Part shown: positions 50,695 to 62,179 of the stretch, in pieces
Position numbering within the stretch: position 1 is the stretch's first letter
Layout of the letters: every line of letters starts with the position of its first letter
The notes under the pieces: model-generated
The model's database searches: none
What the model saw: the letters and a program-made list of their open reading frames with translations, nothing else
What the model was told of the DNA's origin: nothing
Source of the DNA: Lutraria lutraria
Lineage: Eukaryota; Mollusca; Bivalvia; Venerida; Mactridae
DNA: 64,000 bases
Reading direction: 5' to 3'
NCBI GenBank assembly: GCA_964023205.1
Contig: OZ026848.1
Span: 33,591,912 to 33,655,911 of the forward strand
Translations under genes and position numbers: made by a program

Positions 50695-52284
50695 AACCAA
50701 CCAGAAGTAACACTATCTACCACAGATCACCCATGTAATTATTCAACATGTTCTCTATGTTTATAACCATAGAACATATGATTGATAGCAGTATTATTGT
50801 TTTGTCTTGAAATACATCAGTCAGAGATTACTCATGGGAATTAAAAGATTGTGGAATGAATGAACCTTCAGTAAAAAGTGATACAGCAACATTAGTCCCT
50901 GTACTGCCAGGGGAATGCATTATCTACGGTAACATTCGGGCGTTTACTTGTCTCAACAAAACACATGCTTACAAATAAATGTAAGGTGCATTAGCTGAAC
51001 CATCTGAATTTACTCCTAACTAAATATTCTACAACATCAAGAACATCTTGGCTAAAACTTAAAGTCTCACATTTAAAATCTTAATCATGACTAATGTGAT
51101 TGGGGATATTCCAGATTACATGCCAGATTTAATTATTTTACATGCGAACGTTTCAGGTCTTCATGTGTTTGTCATTGTTCGCGGGTAACCGTTAATGTGT
51201 ACACCCTGGTCACGTGATACTCACATCAACTAATGTTAGCTTGATGACGCAGTCGCTATTTATAGAATGGGGTAACCGTTAATCAGGTGTTTTTATGGCA
51301 GTAGGTCGCATGTTGTACTTTATTCATGGGTGATCATTAACCGTTTGGTAAATTTTGAAGATATGTTAAAATATTTGGTTAAAGCTTAAGTGACATTGTT
51401 GAGAAGGTCGTCAAGATCCTAAGTTTGTCTGCTTACTGGTTTGTATTGTAAAGGTCGCTTGTAAAACAAAGCCAGCAATATTTCCTCTCGTTAATTCAAC
51501 CTAACGTAAAATTTAACCCAGAAGTTAAATTTTACCAATTTGCTGCAGAGTTTATGTTCTTGCTCTAAGGCATTGTTAATGTATTTTAACTATATGAATA
51601 CGACATTGACTGTTATAATATGTCACTTCAGAAATGCAAACTCTAGTGTTATTTCTCTCCTATAATATGTTAATATAGGTAACAAGATGAGAATAATGAT
51701 TCGGCCACCTTACCTGAATAAAGGGACTAAGACTTTCTAATAGTGAAATAATCATTCAACCATTCCTTGTTTTCCTAGTCACTTTAACTGACACCTGTCA
51801 CTGAATTCAATAATGAGAGAATTCTATACAAAAGCGTGCTCAATTTCTCCTGCATTTCTTGTATCGATACGTTTCTAAATATATCCATCTATTGCAACGT
51901 AATCTACTTAATAATCTGTCTGAAAGATAATGTAAGAAAGTCTATATTTGTTGGGTTATGACCAATATTTAGACACATATGACCTATTGAGTGAAGATAT
52001 ACCATCTAGCTACCGACATATATTGCAAGAAAAACATCCCCGAGTGTGTAATTCAATTACGTCCTGCCGTACTTAGCGAAATGCTATTTAGTTGTAACAC
52101 AATATTTTCCTGATGTAGCTTCTCTGAGATAAGTTAAAGCAGTTGTGACGTTTTGTATTATGTACAAAAATACATACACAGATGTGAATAATCATACTAT
52201 ATAGACCATATTTGTACTCCAAGAATAAAAGAAGGGGAAGTCAAACATACGATTACGGACACCTGTAAGTGACCTACTGCCAAA
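50695..52284. other. Unassigned, with element fragments
   Basis: 51208-51266 is an inverted, diverged fragment of the TIR element (gtcacgtg...gatgacgcagtcgctatttata). 51333-51385 repeats, in direct orientation, a segment found at 50232-50290 (ccgNttggtaaattttgaag). No gene supported. Confidence 0.5.
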
Positions 52285-53420
52285 TAAACACACTATTAAT
52301 GATAACCGATGAATAAGGACCAGCATGTGGCCTACTGTCATATAAACACACGATTAATGATAACCGCTGAATAAGGACAAGCATGCGGCCTACTGCCATA
52401 CAAACACACGATTAATGATAACCGATGAATAAGGACCAGCATGCGGCCTACTGCCATATAAACACACGATTAATGATAACCGATGAATAAGGACCAGCAT
52501 GCGGCCTACTGTCATATAAACTCATGATTAATGATAACCCACGAACAAGGACTAACATGCGGCCTACTGCCATATAAACACCTGATTAATGATCAACGAT
52601 CAAGAACAACATGTGACCTACTGCCATATAAACTCATGATTAATGATAACCCACGAACAAGGACTAACATGCGGCCTACTGCCATATAAACACCTGATTA
52701 ATGATCAACGACCAAGAACAACATGTGACCTACTGCCATACAAACACACGATTAATGATAACCGATGAATAAGGACCAGCATGCGGCCTACTGTCATATA
52801 AACTCATGATTAATGATAACCCACGAACAAGGACTAACATGCGGCCTACTGCCATATAAACACCTGATTAATGATCAACGATCAAGAACAACATGTGACC
52901 TACTGCTGCCATATAAACTCATGATTAATGATAACCCACGAACAAGGACTAACATGCGGCCTACTGCCATATAAACACCTGATTAATGATCAACGATCAA
53001 GAACAACATGTGAACTACTGCCATATAAACTCATGATTAATGATCAACGACCAAGAACAACATGTGACCTACTGCCATACAAACACACGATTAATGATAA
53101 CCGATGAATAAGGACCAGCATGCGGCCTACTGTCATATAAACTCATGATTAATGATAACCCACGAACAAGGACTAACATGCGGCCTACTGCCATATAAAC
53201 ACCTGATTAATGATCAACGATCAAGAACAACATGTGACCTACTGCCATATAAACTCATGATTAATGATAACCCACGAACAAGGACTAACATGCGGCCTAC
53301 TGCCATATAAACACCTGATTAATGATCAACGACCAAGAACAACATGTGAACTACTGCCATATAAATCCATTGTTAATAATTCCCCATAAATAAAGAACAA
53401 CATGTGTCCTACTGTCATGT
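52285..53420. repeat. 54/58-bp minisatellite with 112-bp dimer period
   Basis: About 20 units based on ATAAACACNNGATTAATGAT and GCGGCCTACTGCCAT. From about 52510 two types alternate, 58 bp (ctcatg...cccacgaacaagg) and 54 bp (cacctg...caacgatcaagaac), giving a 112-bp higher-order period (for example 52515 to 52627). The left units are of one type only. Confidence 0.95.
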
Positions 53421-54309
53421 AAACACCTGATTATCGGTTACCCGCTAACAAAAATAAACATATAAAGGCCTGAAATGTTCACCCTTTATGTGTAAGATTG
53501 ACAGTCCGAGGAATGTATATTGTGACATGTTTGAATACAATATTTAGAAATCTTGGCGACCGGTTATAAACAAAGTAGTGTCACGTGACTGTTCAAAGCA
53601 AGATAGCACTGTGTCTTTTCCAGGCAATCCAAATCGAATTTTATTTTCTGTTCTGTGGTGAGATCACGTGACATTAATATTATCACAAAAATCTTTATGT
53701 ACTAATTATTTGCACAACATCTCAGATTTCTGCTTCAATTGAATGAAACACAAAATTTAACAAGCTCTATGTCTTCGCTTGTAAAACAATTAAATCTCGC
53801 TTGTAATCTGGAATATTCTCAGCCACATTAGTCATGATTAAGTTTGGAAATTAAAATTTAAAATTTGGGATTTTAGGATTTTGTTTACAATCTTTGGCCA
53901 AGATGTTCTGCAAGTTGTAGAATATTTGATGACAAATTAGATTGAGCGAAAATAATCTCTTAGAGAATTCAGAAAGTCTTGATTCAATAACTACAGTCTA
54001 GAATATGTTAAGTGATATACGTTAGGAGAGAATTTATGTGGGCAAGAAAGGGTTATTAATACGTCATTTAATTAATGTACCGGTTTAATACAGATATTTG
54101 AATTCACTCATGATGATCTCAATTAACTGGAACTTTCTATGATGATCTTAGTGTACTGAATCTTTTATGGTGATTTTTAGTGTGCTGTAACCTTTTATGA
54201 TTATTTTAGTGTACTGGAACTCATTATGATGATTTCAGTGCACTGATGATTTTAGTGTACTGGAACCCTTTATGATGATTTTAGTGAGGTGAACCCTATC
54301 ATGATCCTG
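53421..54309. other. AT-rich with short degenerate repeat
   Basis: 54105-54300 contains loose repeats of 'tttatgatgattttagtgtactggaac' (~35-40 bp). No gene supported. Confidence 0.55.
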
Positions 54310-55002
54310 TCGAGCTATAGAGTAGTCCGGTCAGAAAGGTGTTCGGGTCATAGTGTAGTTTGGTCAGTTTGTTTATATCGAGTTTTACGCCCTTTTTCAG
54401 AGGTCAAAGTCATATGAGGCGGGCAGTTCACTTAGCCTTCGTTCCTTGGAAGAATCACTGCCTAGTTTCTCACACAAAGAGATATGGTCAGTGAGAGATT
54501 ACGTTGAATTGAAGTGTGCGAACTTAACCACTCGTCCACGGAGGCGGGTAGTTTGGTCAGAGAGGTGTTCGGGTCATAAAGTAGGTTGGTTAGAAAGGTG
54601 TTTGAGTCATAGAGTAGGTTGGTTAGAAAGGCGTTCGAGTCAAAGAGTAGGTTGGTTAGAAAGTTGTTCGAGTCAAAGAGTAGATTGGTTAGAAAGTTGT
54701 TCGAGTCGAAGAGGAGTTGGTTAGAAAGGTGTTCGAGTCATAGAGTAGGTTGGTTAGAAAGGCGTTCGAGTCAAAGAGTAGGTTGGTTAGAAAGGTGTTC
54801 GAGTCAAAGAGTAGGTTGGTTAGACAGTTGTTCGAGTCATAGAGTAGGTTGGTTAGAAAGGTGTTCGAGTCATAGAGTAGGTTGGTTAGAAAGTGCTCGA
54901 GTCATAGAGTAGGTTGGTTAGAAAGGTGTTCGAGTCATAGAGTAGTTCGGTCAGAAAGTAAGTTGGTCAGAAAGGTGCTCGGGTCATAGGGTAATTTGGT
55001 TA
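54310..55002. repeat. 33-bp minisatellite interrupted by a SINE
   Basis: Unit GGTTGGTTAGAAAGGTGTTC + gagtcatagagta (33 bp). In-frame reading gives an 11-residue pseudo-repeat (RVGWLERCSSQ). The array is split by the SINE at 54368-54548, and its right end borders the 270-bp element. Confidence 0.95.
54368..54548 (-). mobile_element. SINE family B, inserted in minisatellite
   Basis: The 3' part (gtttatatcgagttttacgccctttttcag) and 5' head (aaccactcgtccacggaggcgg) match the copy at 38104-38263; the middle is diverged. GTAGTTTGGTCAG occurs on both sides (54355-54367 and 54547-54559), consistent with a target-site duplication, although the array itself repeats this string. Confidence 0.65.
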
Positions 55003-55275
55003 GTAACGCTAATGGGTTTGCAGTAACGCTAAATTAATAAAGAGAGTGAAGTAGATATCTATATAAACAAAATTTTAATCCTGTCTCAGAAATAGATCTA
55101 GATTCTGGAAATGCATTATATTACATATAAGACATTGCTTGATGCAACCAACTCTTCCTCTCGATCTCTTGTGAGAGAACTCGATTTGCAATGTTTAAAC
55201 AGTAAATATAAGAATATTCCCATGGTAGATAAAACACATTAGTGATGATGATAAGAGCCCGGGTGTTCAATTGAT
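55003..55275. mobile_element. 270-bp interspersed element, copy 1
   Basis: Very similar to 59671-59939 from TAACGCTAATGGGTTTGCAG to gtgttcaaNtga. It separates two blocks of the surrounding minisatellite. Non-coding, class unknown; no clear TIR or tRNA head. Confidence 0.75.
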
Positions 55276-56515
55276 ATGGTCTGAAAGGTGTTCGAGTCAT
55301 AGAGTAGTTTGCTCAGAAAGTAATTTGGTCTGGAAGGTGTTTGAGTCATAGAGTAGTTTGCTCAGAAAGTAATTTGGTCTGGAAGGTGTTTGAGTCATAG
55401 AGTAGTTTGCTCAGAAAGTAATTTGGTCTGAAAGGTGTTCGAGTCATAGAGTAGTTTGCTCAGAAAGTAATTTGGTCAGAAAGGTGTTCGAGTCATAGAG
55501 TAGTTTACTCAGAAAGTAATTTGGTCAGAAAGATGTTCGAGTCATAGAGTAGTTTGCTGAGATAGTAATTTGGTCAGACATAGAGTAGTTTTGTCAGATA
55601 GTAATTTGGTCTGGAAGGTGTTTGAGTGATAGATTAGTTTGGTCAGAAAGTAATTTGGTCAGAAAGGTGTTCGAGTCATAGAGTAGTTTACTCAGAAAGT
55701 AATTTGGTCAGAAAGATGTTCGAGTCATAGAGTAGTTTGCTGAGATAGTAATTTGGTCAGAAAGGTGTTCGAGTCATAGAGTAGTTTGGTCAGATAGTAA
55801 TTTGGTCAGACATAGAGTAGTTTTGTCAGATAGTAATTTGGTCAGAAAGGTGTCCGAGTCATAGAGTAGTTTTGTCAGATAGTAATTTGGTCAGAAAGGT
55901 GTCCGAGTCATAGAGTAGTTTGGTCAGATAGTAATTTGGTCAGAAAGGTGTCCGAGTCATAGAGTAGTTTGCTGAGATAGTAATTTGGTCAGAAAGGTGT
56001 CCGAGTCATAGAGTAGTTTGCTGAGATAGTAATTTGGTCATAGAGGTGTTCGAGTCATAGAGTAGTTTGGTCAGATAGTAATTTGGTCAGAAAGGTATTC
56101 GAATCATAGAGTAGTTTGTTCAGAGAGGTGTTCGGGTCATAAAGGTGTCCGAGTCAGAGAGGTGTTCGGGTCACAAAGTTGTTCGTGTCATAGAGTAGTT
56201 TGCTGAGATAGTAATTTGGTCATAAAGGTGTCCGAGTCATAGAGGTGTTCGGGTCACAAAGTTGTTCGGGTCATAGAGTAGTTTGTTCAGAGAGGTGTTC
56301 GGGTCATAAAGGTGTCCGAGTCATAGAGGTGTTCGGGTCACAAAGTTGTTCGGGTCATAGAGTAGTTTGCTGAGATAGTAATTTGGTAATAAAGGTATCC
56401 GAGTCATAGAGGTGCTCGGGTCACAAAGTTGTTCGGGTCATAGAGAAGTTTGGTCTGAGAGTAGTTTGATTTTAGCAGTGCTCGGGTCAGTGAGGTGTTC
56501 GAGTCAGAGAGTTCT
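55276..56515. repeat. ~48-bp minisatellite related to the 33-bp array
   Basis: Units combine 'tagtttgctcagaaagtaat' with 'ttggtcagaaaggtgttcgagtcatagag'; some are shortened to ~33 bp. The shared core with 54310-55002 shows one array that diverged on either side of the inserted 270-bp element. Confidence 0.95.
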
Positions 56516-56542
56516 GATCAAGATGTATCATTGTAAAACCTC

Positions 56543-56697
56543 TTAAGAAGTTTTAAAATGCCTCTGAGAATTAGGAGACAAGCTGTTCGGGAATGTTCCG
56601 ACAACGTCAATTTCCCGGTAGACCGTCTCAATGAAAACATAGGTTGTGTAATCTGTCGGCCGTACAAAGTTATAAAATTTCATAAACGTCGCGCAAC
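56543..56697 (-). CDS. Candidate exon, donor unresolved
   Basis: Acceptor gatgttttgtagcag (NAGNAG) on the minus strand, starting in phase 1. Only one frame is open: CATF then MKFYNFVRPTDYTTYVFIET and a further 26 codons to a TAA. The sequence has the alternating aromatic/hydrophobic pattern of a beta-sandwich domain. No good GT donor before the stop, so it could be a terminal exon, or the donor is non-canonical. Family not recognised. The 48-bp array begins immediately beyond it. Confidence 0.32.
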
Positions 56698-56699
56698 CT

Positions 56700-57540
56700 G
56701 CTACAAAACATCAGACCTGTTAAAATCCTGCTGGTCCGTAATGATTTGATGTCGTGAGGTACAGAACATAGAAACAAGACATTAATGATATTAGCAGAGG
56801 CAAGTTACCATAGATATTGATCGACCAAATGGTATGACACTCAGACGATTAGTCAGACATAAAGTGCGTAGGAAAATATCGGTTTTGTCGTAGATTTAGC
56901 TTAAATATGATCAAACTCGATCAAATTATGCGGAAACTAGAAGGGAATTGGTATCACAATTACATATTATACTCTCTTGCACACTATCATAGATCATGTG
57001 GTCACGTGAGCTTGACAATTAGCCAGACGAAGAAGAGATTGAACTAAATGGATTCGCCACAAAACCGTTATTAACCAAATTTTCACATCGTCAATTTGCA
57101 AAGTAAGGAAGAAGTGTCTGGCCAGCTCTACAATTAAAACACACTATTGCTTGTCCAGTCCACCATTAAAAGCAGACAGTCACAAATAATTATTTATTTG
57201 TTGTTCATGTTTCACTCGTTGTTTAAGATAGAAGCTGTAAAACATTATCATCGACTATTTCAGTGTGGTCCCATATCACAAAAAAAAAACGAATAACATT
57301 TCTCAGATAGGAAATTTAAAGCATGAGATGTAGAAGAATACTATTAATGTCATTCGTTGAGAAGGTGTCGAATTTCGCAAAATGACAACTGATCCCACTA
57401 GGATCGAGAATTACGAAAAGTACTCACTGTCCATGTGTATTAACATTCTCTAGTCTCACAAAATGTGTTGTCATTTGAAATAATTTTTTTGAAAAGAAAT
57501 CCTGTTAGAATGCAAAGTATTCCAAGAAAGTAACGCTCAC
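56700..57540. other. Intron-like, no supported feature
   Basis: AT-rich unique sequence; one poly-A tract near 57282. Confidence 0.5.
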
Positions 57541-57652
57541 GTTCAATCGGCATGTTTGAGCATCGTATAATAAAAGAAGTTGCCAGGGTTGTTTGGGCTT
57601 CTAGCTGTGCTCTACCCAATCTTCGAGTATGATTTCGGACGAATGGATGTAA
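57541..57652 (-). CDS. Predicted 112-bp exon (phase 0-1)
   Basis: Acceptor gtggtaattcttcag; donor ATTGAAC/gtgagc. Two frames have stops; the third gives 37 codons, LHPFVRNHT then RRLGRAQLEAQTTLATSFII and CSNMPIE, with an N-H-T sequon. Ends in phase 1, so it can join exon 29974-30190 or exon 25038-25088, but not the phase-2 end of candidate 60774-60951. The frame continues open past the donor, so the donor is inferred from its consensus. Function unknown. Confidence 0.42.
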
Positions 57653-57849
57653 CTGAAGAATTACCACGTCTGATGCGTCAAAGCCGGCATATCATCAACA
57701 GTTTTGCGATATCGATTCCATGCTGCTACAGCTGACTAGACTCCCATGCTTTATAATAACCGAATCAGTGGATAAATGCTTCGTAATTGGCTGCAAAAGA
57801 ACGGTTTGCTTGGACGACTTCCATAAAACGAGGTCTTTTTCGTTAAGGG

Positions 57850-58213
57850 TTCTGTGGTGGTCTGGCTACCATTTTCCTGTGATTGTCCTGTGGTGGTCTG
57901 GCTACCATTTTCCTGTGATTGTCCTGTGGTGGTCTGGCTACCATTTTCCTGTGATTGTTCTGTGGTGGTCTGGCTACCATTTTCCTGTGATTGTCCTGTG
58001 GTGGTCTGGCTACCATTTTCCTGTGATTGTCCTGTGGTGGTCTGGCTACCATTATCCTGTGATTGTTCTGTGGTTGTCTGGCTACCATTTTCCTGTGATT
58101 GTTCTGTGGTGGTCTGGCTACCATTTTCCTGTGATTGTTCTGTGGTGGTCTGGCTACCATTTTCCTGTGATTGTTCTGTGGTGGTCTGGCTACCATTTTC
58201 CTGTGATTGTCGT
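57850..58213. repeat. 36-bp minisatellite, 10 copies
   Basis: Unit TGTGGTGGTCTGGCTACCAT + tttcctgtgattgtYc. It is open in two plus and three minus frames. One minus frame reads QENGSQTTTE(Q/G)QS repeats, but starts at GTG after a stop and lacks splice support. Confidence 0.95.
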
Positions 58214-59670
58214 TCACCATTTAATTGTCGCACGTTACCGTGATTACATTTTCACGCCTCATGACATTCTCTTTTTTTCCATGACAATGCTAACACATCG
58301 ATACTTCAACATGACACAGTACACCATCCGAGGTAAAATCATATTGATAGTTTGTAGACTGGCCCGCTAAAAGTTCAGGTCGGAACCCAATCGAGCACGA
58401 CTGGGATTATTTTAGACAGGGATGTCGTTCTAACCCATCCGCGAACCCCAATGAACTTTGTCAAGCATTGATTTAGAATATTACAGAAGCAGAAATCGTA
58501 ACTGTAAACAATTATGTGCACCATCAATGCATTAATCCGTAAACGTATGGCCATATCGCTTGTACCAAATAATGTACGTTAGAAAAATCTTTAAATGTAT
58601 GTATATGTTAACGACAATGCCATACCAAACAAGCTAAAACGTTGTTTGGGGGGGGGGGGGGGGGGTGAATTGAAATTGAATAAACTAAATATTTGAAGAG
58701 CAATTCAACAATTTAAAAAAAATAAACATATGTATCACCAATATGGATGTGCAGACGACTCTTAGATTTCCACAGAATTATTTACACCGAATGTTTTAGT
58801 TGTTTTTATTCAATCTGGTAAATCTGTCTGTTCATTTAAATATCAATATTTTACAAACGTAAAATAGTAACTTCTAGAATTATATGAGGTAAATATGTAA
58901 ATATGTCCATAAAAAGGTAACGTTATTACTATAGAATATTTTGATGGCGCTATTTCGTTACAATATGAATTAAATTTGCATAAATATGCATGCATTTGAC
59001 CAATGTATCAACTCTCTACGACACCAGAGGGATCACTTGATATGTTCTAAGAAATGTAAGTATTGATCATATTTGATACAAATAGTTTGGGGTATCGATG
59101 TCTTACAGTTCTACGATCTTCTTTAATCTAACACATATAAATGTACAATTAATCTATTTTATGTCATGATAAAATGGAAACAATATTCATTACACAGCTT
59201 GTAACACATGTATTTAAAAAATTATTAGACAGTATTTAATTACCAGTTTACTCAAGAGGTCTGAGGTCACTGTTATAATTTGACTGAAAGTATATTGCAC
59301 CCAAAAGCATTCGTGTTTGGTGCATATGTACGTATGTTATACATTTTCGTATTTATTATGTATTTATCACTTAGTAAGTTATAATATTTCATCAAGTTTT
59401 GCTTCATATTAACAGTTATTTACTATCACAACCGGAGTTTTTCACGTTTGTATAGACCCATTTCCTTCATGCAATTAATAATTGTTTCGGGCCTGACAGT
59501 TTCAACCAGAAAATTCATGTTTTCAGTCTCTATTTTAAAACAGTCATGAATTCACTATAAAGTTATCCCATCGCGTCATTTCCACACTTTAGATACCAAT
59601 ACGCATGCGCATTCTGGACAAGATTGATTGGTATTAATCTGATCTAAAGACGATCTTTATGGTCAAATAT
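58214..59670. other. AT-rich, no supported gene
   Basis: A run of 18 G at 58648-58665; a GCATGCGCA string at 59603. Otherwise unique. Confidence 0.5.
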
Positions 59671-59939
59671 TAACGCTAATGGGTTTGCAGTAACGCTAAA
59701 TTAATAAAGAGACTGAAGAAGATATCTACATAAACTATTAATCCTGTCTCAGAAATAGATCTGGATTCTGGGAATGCATTATATTACATATAAGACATTG
59801 CTTGATGCAACCAACTCTTCCTCTCGATCTCTTGTGAGAGAACTCGATTTGCAATGTTTAAACAGTAAATATAAGAATATTCCCATGGTAGATAAAACAC
59901 ATTAGTGATGATGATAAGAGCCCGAGTGTTCAACTGATC
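59671..59939. mobile_element. 270-bp interspersed element, copy 2
   Basis: Same element as 55003-55275, same orientation, with a few substitutions and small indels (for example gagagtgaag/gagactgaag). Here it is flanked by unique DNA, which helps define the ends. Confidence 0.75.
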
Positions 59940-60773
59940 GACCTTCCGACGTATGAACTCTCGAACACACAGGTTCAGTGCACATACAATATGTAAATTG
60001 CATTTGAAAAACAAACATTAAAGTGAGTGTACAAACACTATTCACTTAACAAAAATTCCACTTTGACTTAAAACTTCACCTTGACAGAAGTTTGTGATAT
60101 TAAACATGTTGTCTGATACATACATTTGTATATCCATCTTGGCTTTCAGATCTATACATGGACTGTTTATTGCTAACGACCTCTCAGTTTACGCTAACTA
60201 CAGGCATTCTATATTCTAGTATTAAGTTGGATCGCGGGTTTCCTCCAGAAAAATAGTCATTTTTTAGACGTCATTGTACAAAAAAGAAATTGTGCATGAA
60301 CAACCTTTAAGGTATTGGCTACCGCAGAAAGGATATATTCAAATCATATTTCCATGGAAACCGCTCAAAAAGCGCCATCTAGCGGAGTGATATATTTCTC
60401 GTTGATTTTCGCGTTATTTTTGTATTACTCCGATAACTGTATGTATTAAGTTATGCAATCCACATAACTGCAATGCTGGATCATTTACAAATCCGAGAAA
60501 GTCAGTAATGCTACATTTTGTTTTCATTAAATATTAAAAGACGTCGAGCGAACTATGTAGGGGTAGCAATTTACAATGGCAATTTTCTTCTCAGTCGCGT
60601 CAACAGTGAAAAAAATGATATAAATTTGATGTTCATGACTTAATTATAAGTGCAAGTAAAACTATTATTTTTGTCTAGAATAAAGGTTGATGTGTCATCT
60701 ACTGTTCTTATACATTTTAAGAAAATCTATCGAGCCGTTTTTATTTTATCCAAGCTTCACTATATAGCGTTAC
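59940..60773. other. AT-rich; possible old element
   Basis: 60305-60410 contains 'aaggtattggctaccgcagaaaggatat' and 'gcgccatctagcgg', which look like part of an interspersed repeat, but there is no second copy in the window. Confidence 0.35.
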
Positions 60774-60951
60774 CTCACAAAACGCTCATTCGCCTTTGAC
60801 ACACTGTGTACAGCGCTATTCTCTCTGTTCCGGGTTGACTCTCGGTTGGTCCCGGATGAGTGACCTGGCGAAACCCTGTCAAACCAGGAGTACAACACTG
60901 TTGGCACTGTATTCATCCATGACAGTCCTGGATGGACCGTGTTGTTCTGGC
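60774..60951 (-). CDS. Candidate 178-bp exon (phase 1-2)
   Basis: GC-rich island in AT-rich DNA. Donor TGTGAG/gtaacg is good; the acceptor (acaatacatataag) lacks a pyrimidine tract. The open frame has 58 codons including HPGLSWMNTVPTVLYSWFDR then Ser/Asn/Arg-rich sequence. Its phase-1 start fits exon 63591-63761 (G + GC = Gly). The opposite strand is also open for 60 codons, and the island could instead be an interspersed repeat. No family recognised. Confidence 0.32.
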
Positions 60952-61731
60952 CTTATATGTATTGTGCAATTTTATTAAACTGTCAAAGCTGAATAATTAC
61001 GCGGTCGCTGAATGCGATTAATTTTTATCTTCGTACCACAGTCGATAGTTTCGTTCATTTTACCGTTAGGGATTTTCCCATTCCACGTGTTTATATACAT
61101 GTAGTATAACGAAGATTATCATATCATTTACGAAATTAGTCGAATATAAAATAAATGGAAGCATTGACCGTGAAATTATGCGGCATTGATAGTTTAACAA
61201 AATCGAACTACGCGCGATAGATATCAAAACATCCCGTGTGTTTGAAACGACGTGCTTGAAAGCGATTGAGCGCTCTATAGGGTAATGCTATCATTTAAAG
61301 CTTTAATAAAATAAAAAAAGGCTCGATACATGCTCTTAAAATTTTCGAGAACAACAGATGACTCATCAAACTTTATTTTAGACAAAAATAAAAAAAATCC
61401 CTCGGGCAGATTTTTAATAAAAATGATTTAAGTTTGGAAGTGAGAAGAAAAAACGCTAAACTTAACATTTAATTACTTAACATAAAATCATTTTACTTGC
61501 ATTTATAATTAAATCCTGAACATTAAATTTTTATCAACGCGTAGGTAATTTCATTCTCCGCAATTAATTTTTAATTTCATTAAATATCTACATAAATTGA
61601 TAGAGTGATAGTTATTTTCAGAGAGGCACTATAAATACCGTAAAAATGACCGTTTTGACACATTTCTGTGGCTCTATATGGAGCCAAGGCGGGAAAGATT
61701 CTCGTGGCATCTGTTATTTGATGCGTGTAGC
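60952..61731. other. AT-rich, no supported gene
   Basis: Unique sequence; no repeat or exon signal. Confidence 0.5.
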
Positions 61732-61919
61732 AACGTTAAATGTCGCATCGACGCTAAATGTCGCATTTGACGTTATATGTCGCATGACTGACGCTAAATG
61801 TCGCAACCAACGCTAAATGTCGCAAAACCTCCTGACGCTATATGTCGCATCTGTAACGTTAAATGTCGCAACACATAGCACTGACGCTATATGTCGCAAC
61901 ATCAACGCTAAATGTCGCA
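61732..61919 (+). repeat. Cluster of nine spaced 15-bp motifs
   Basis: Nine copies of ACGYTAWATGTCGCA, all in the same orientation, separated by 3, 4, 6, 4, 10, 6, 13 and 6 bp of dissimilar sequence. The core is almost invariant while spacers differ in length and sequence. Confidence 0.92.
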
Positions 61920-62179
61920 CTCCTTTATCAACCTCTATAATGCAGAGTTATCGTTCCTGCTACACCCCTACATACTCGTATATATGTAATAAATAACTGT
62001 TCTTACGTTCATTATAATGTTTAGTTTATCCCCTCCAAGTTTTTTTACATTTGCTCGTTTGTATTGGGGATGTTATTTTTTAAATTGGCATTTATTGAAT
62101 ATATCGCCGTCACCGGTGTGCATGTGTGTGTGTTAATAGAACGAGGTGTGATGGTCTTGCACACTAACGAAATGAACTT
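61920..62179. other. AT-rich, no supported feature
   Basis: Contains a short GTGT tract near 62118; nothing else seen. Confidence 0.5.

Noticed and set aside
54446..54912. Plus frames with RVGWLERCSSQ repeats
   Set aside because: 33-bp array plus SINE sequence.
57720..58370. 216-codon plus frame with VLWWSGYHFPVI repeats
   Set aside because: 36-bp minisatellite; flanking residues show no recognisable domain and the opposite strand is equally open.
61732..61919. CRISPR-like spaced repeats
   Set aside because: Repeat and spacer lengths (15 bp; 3-13 bp) do not fit CRISPR and the DNA is clearly eukaryotic.
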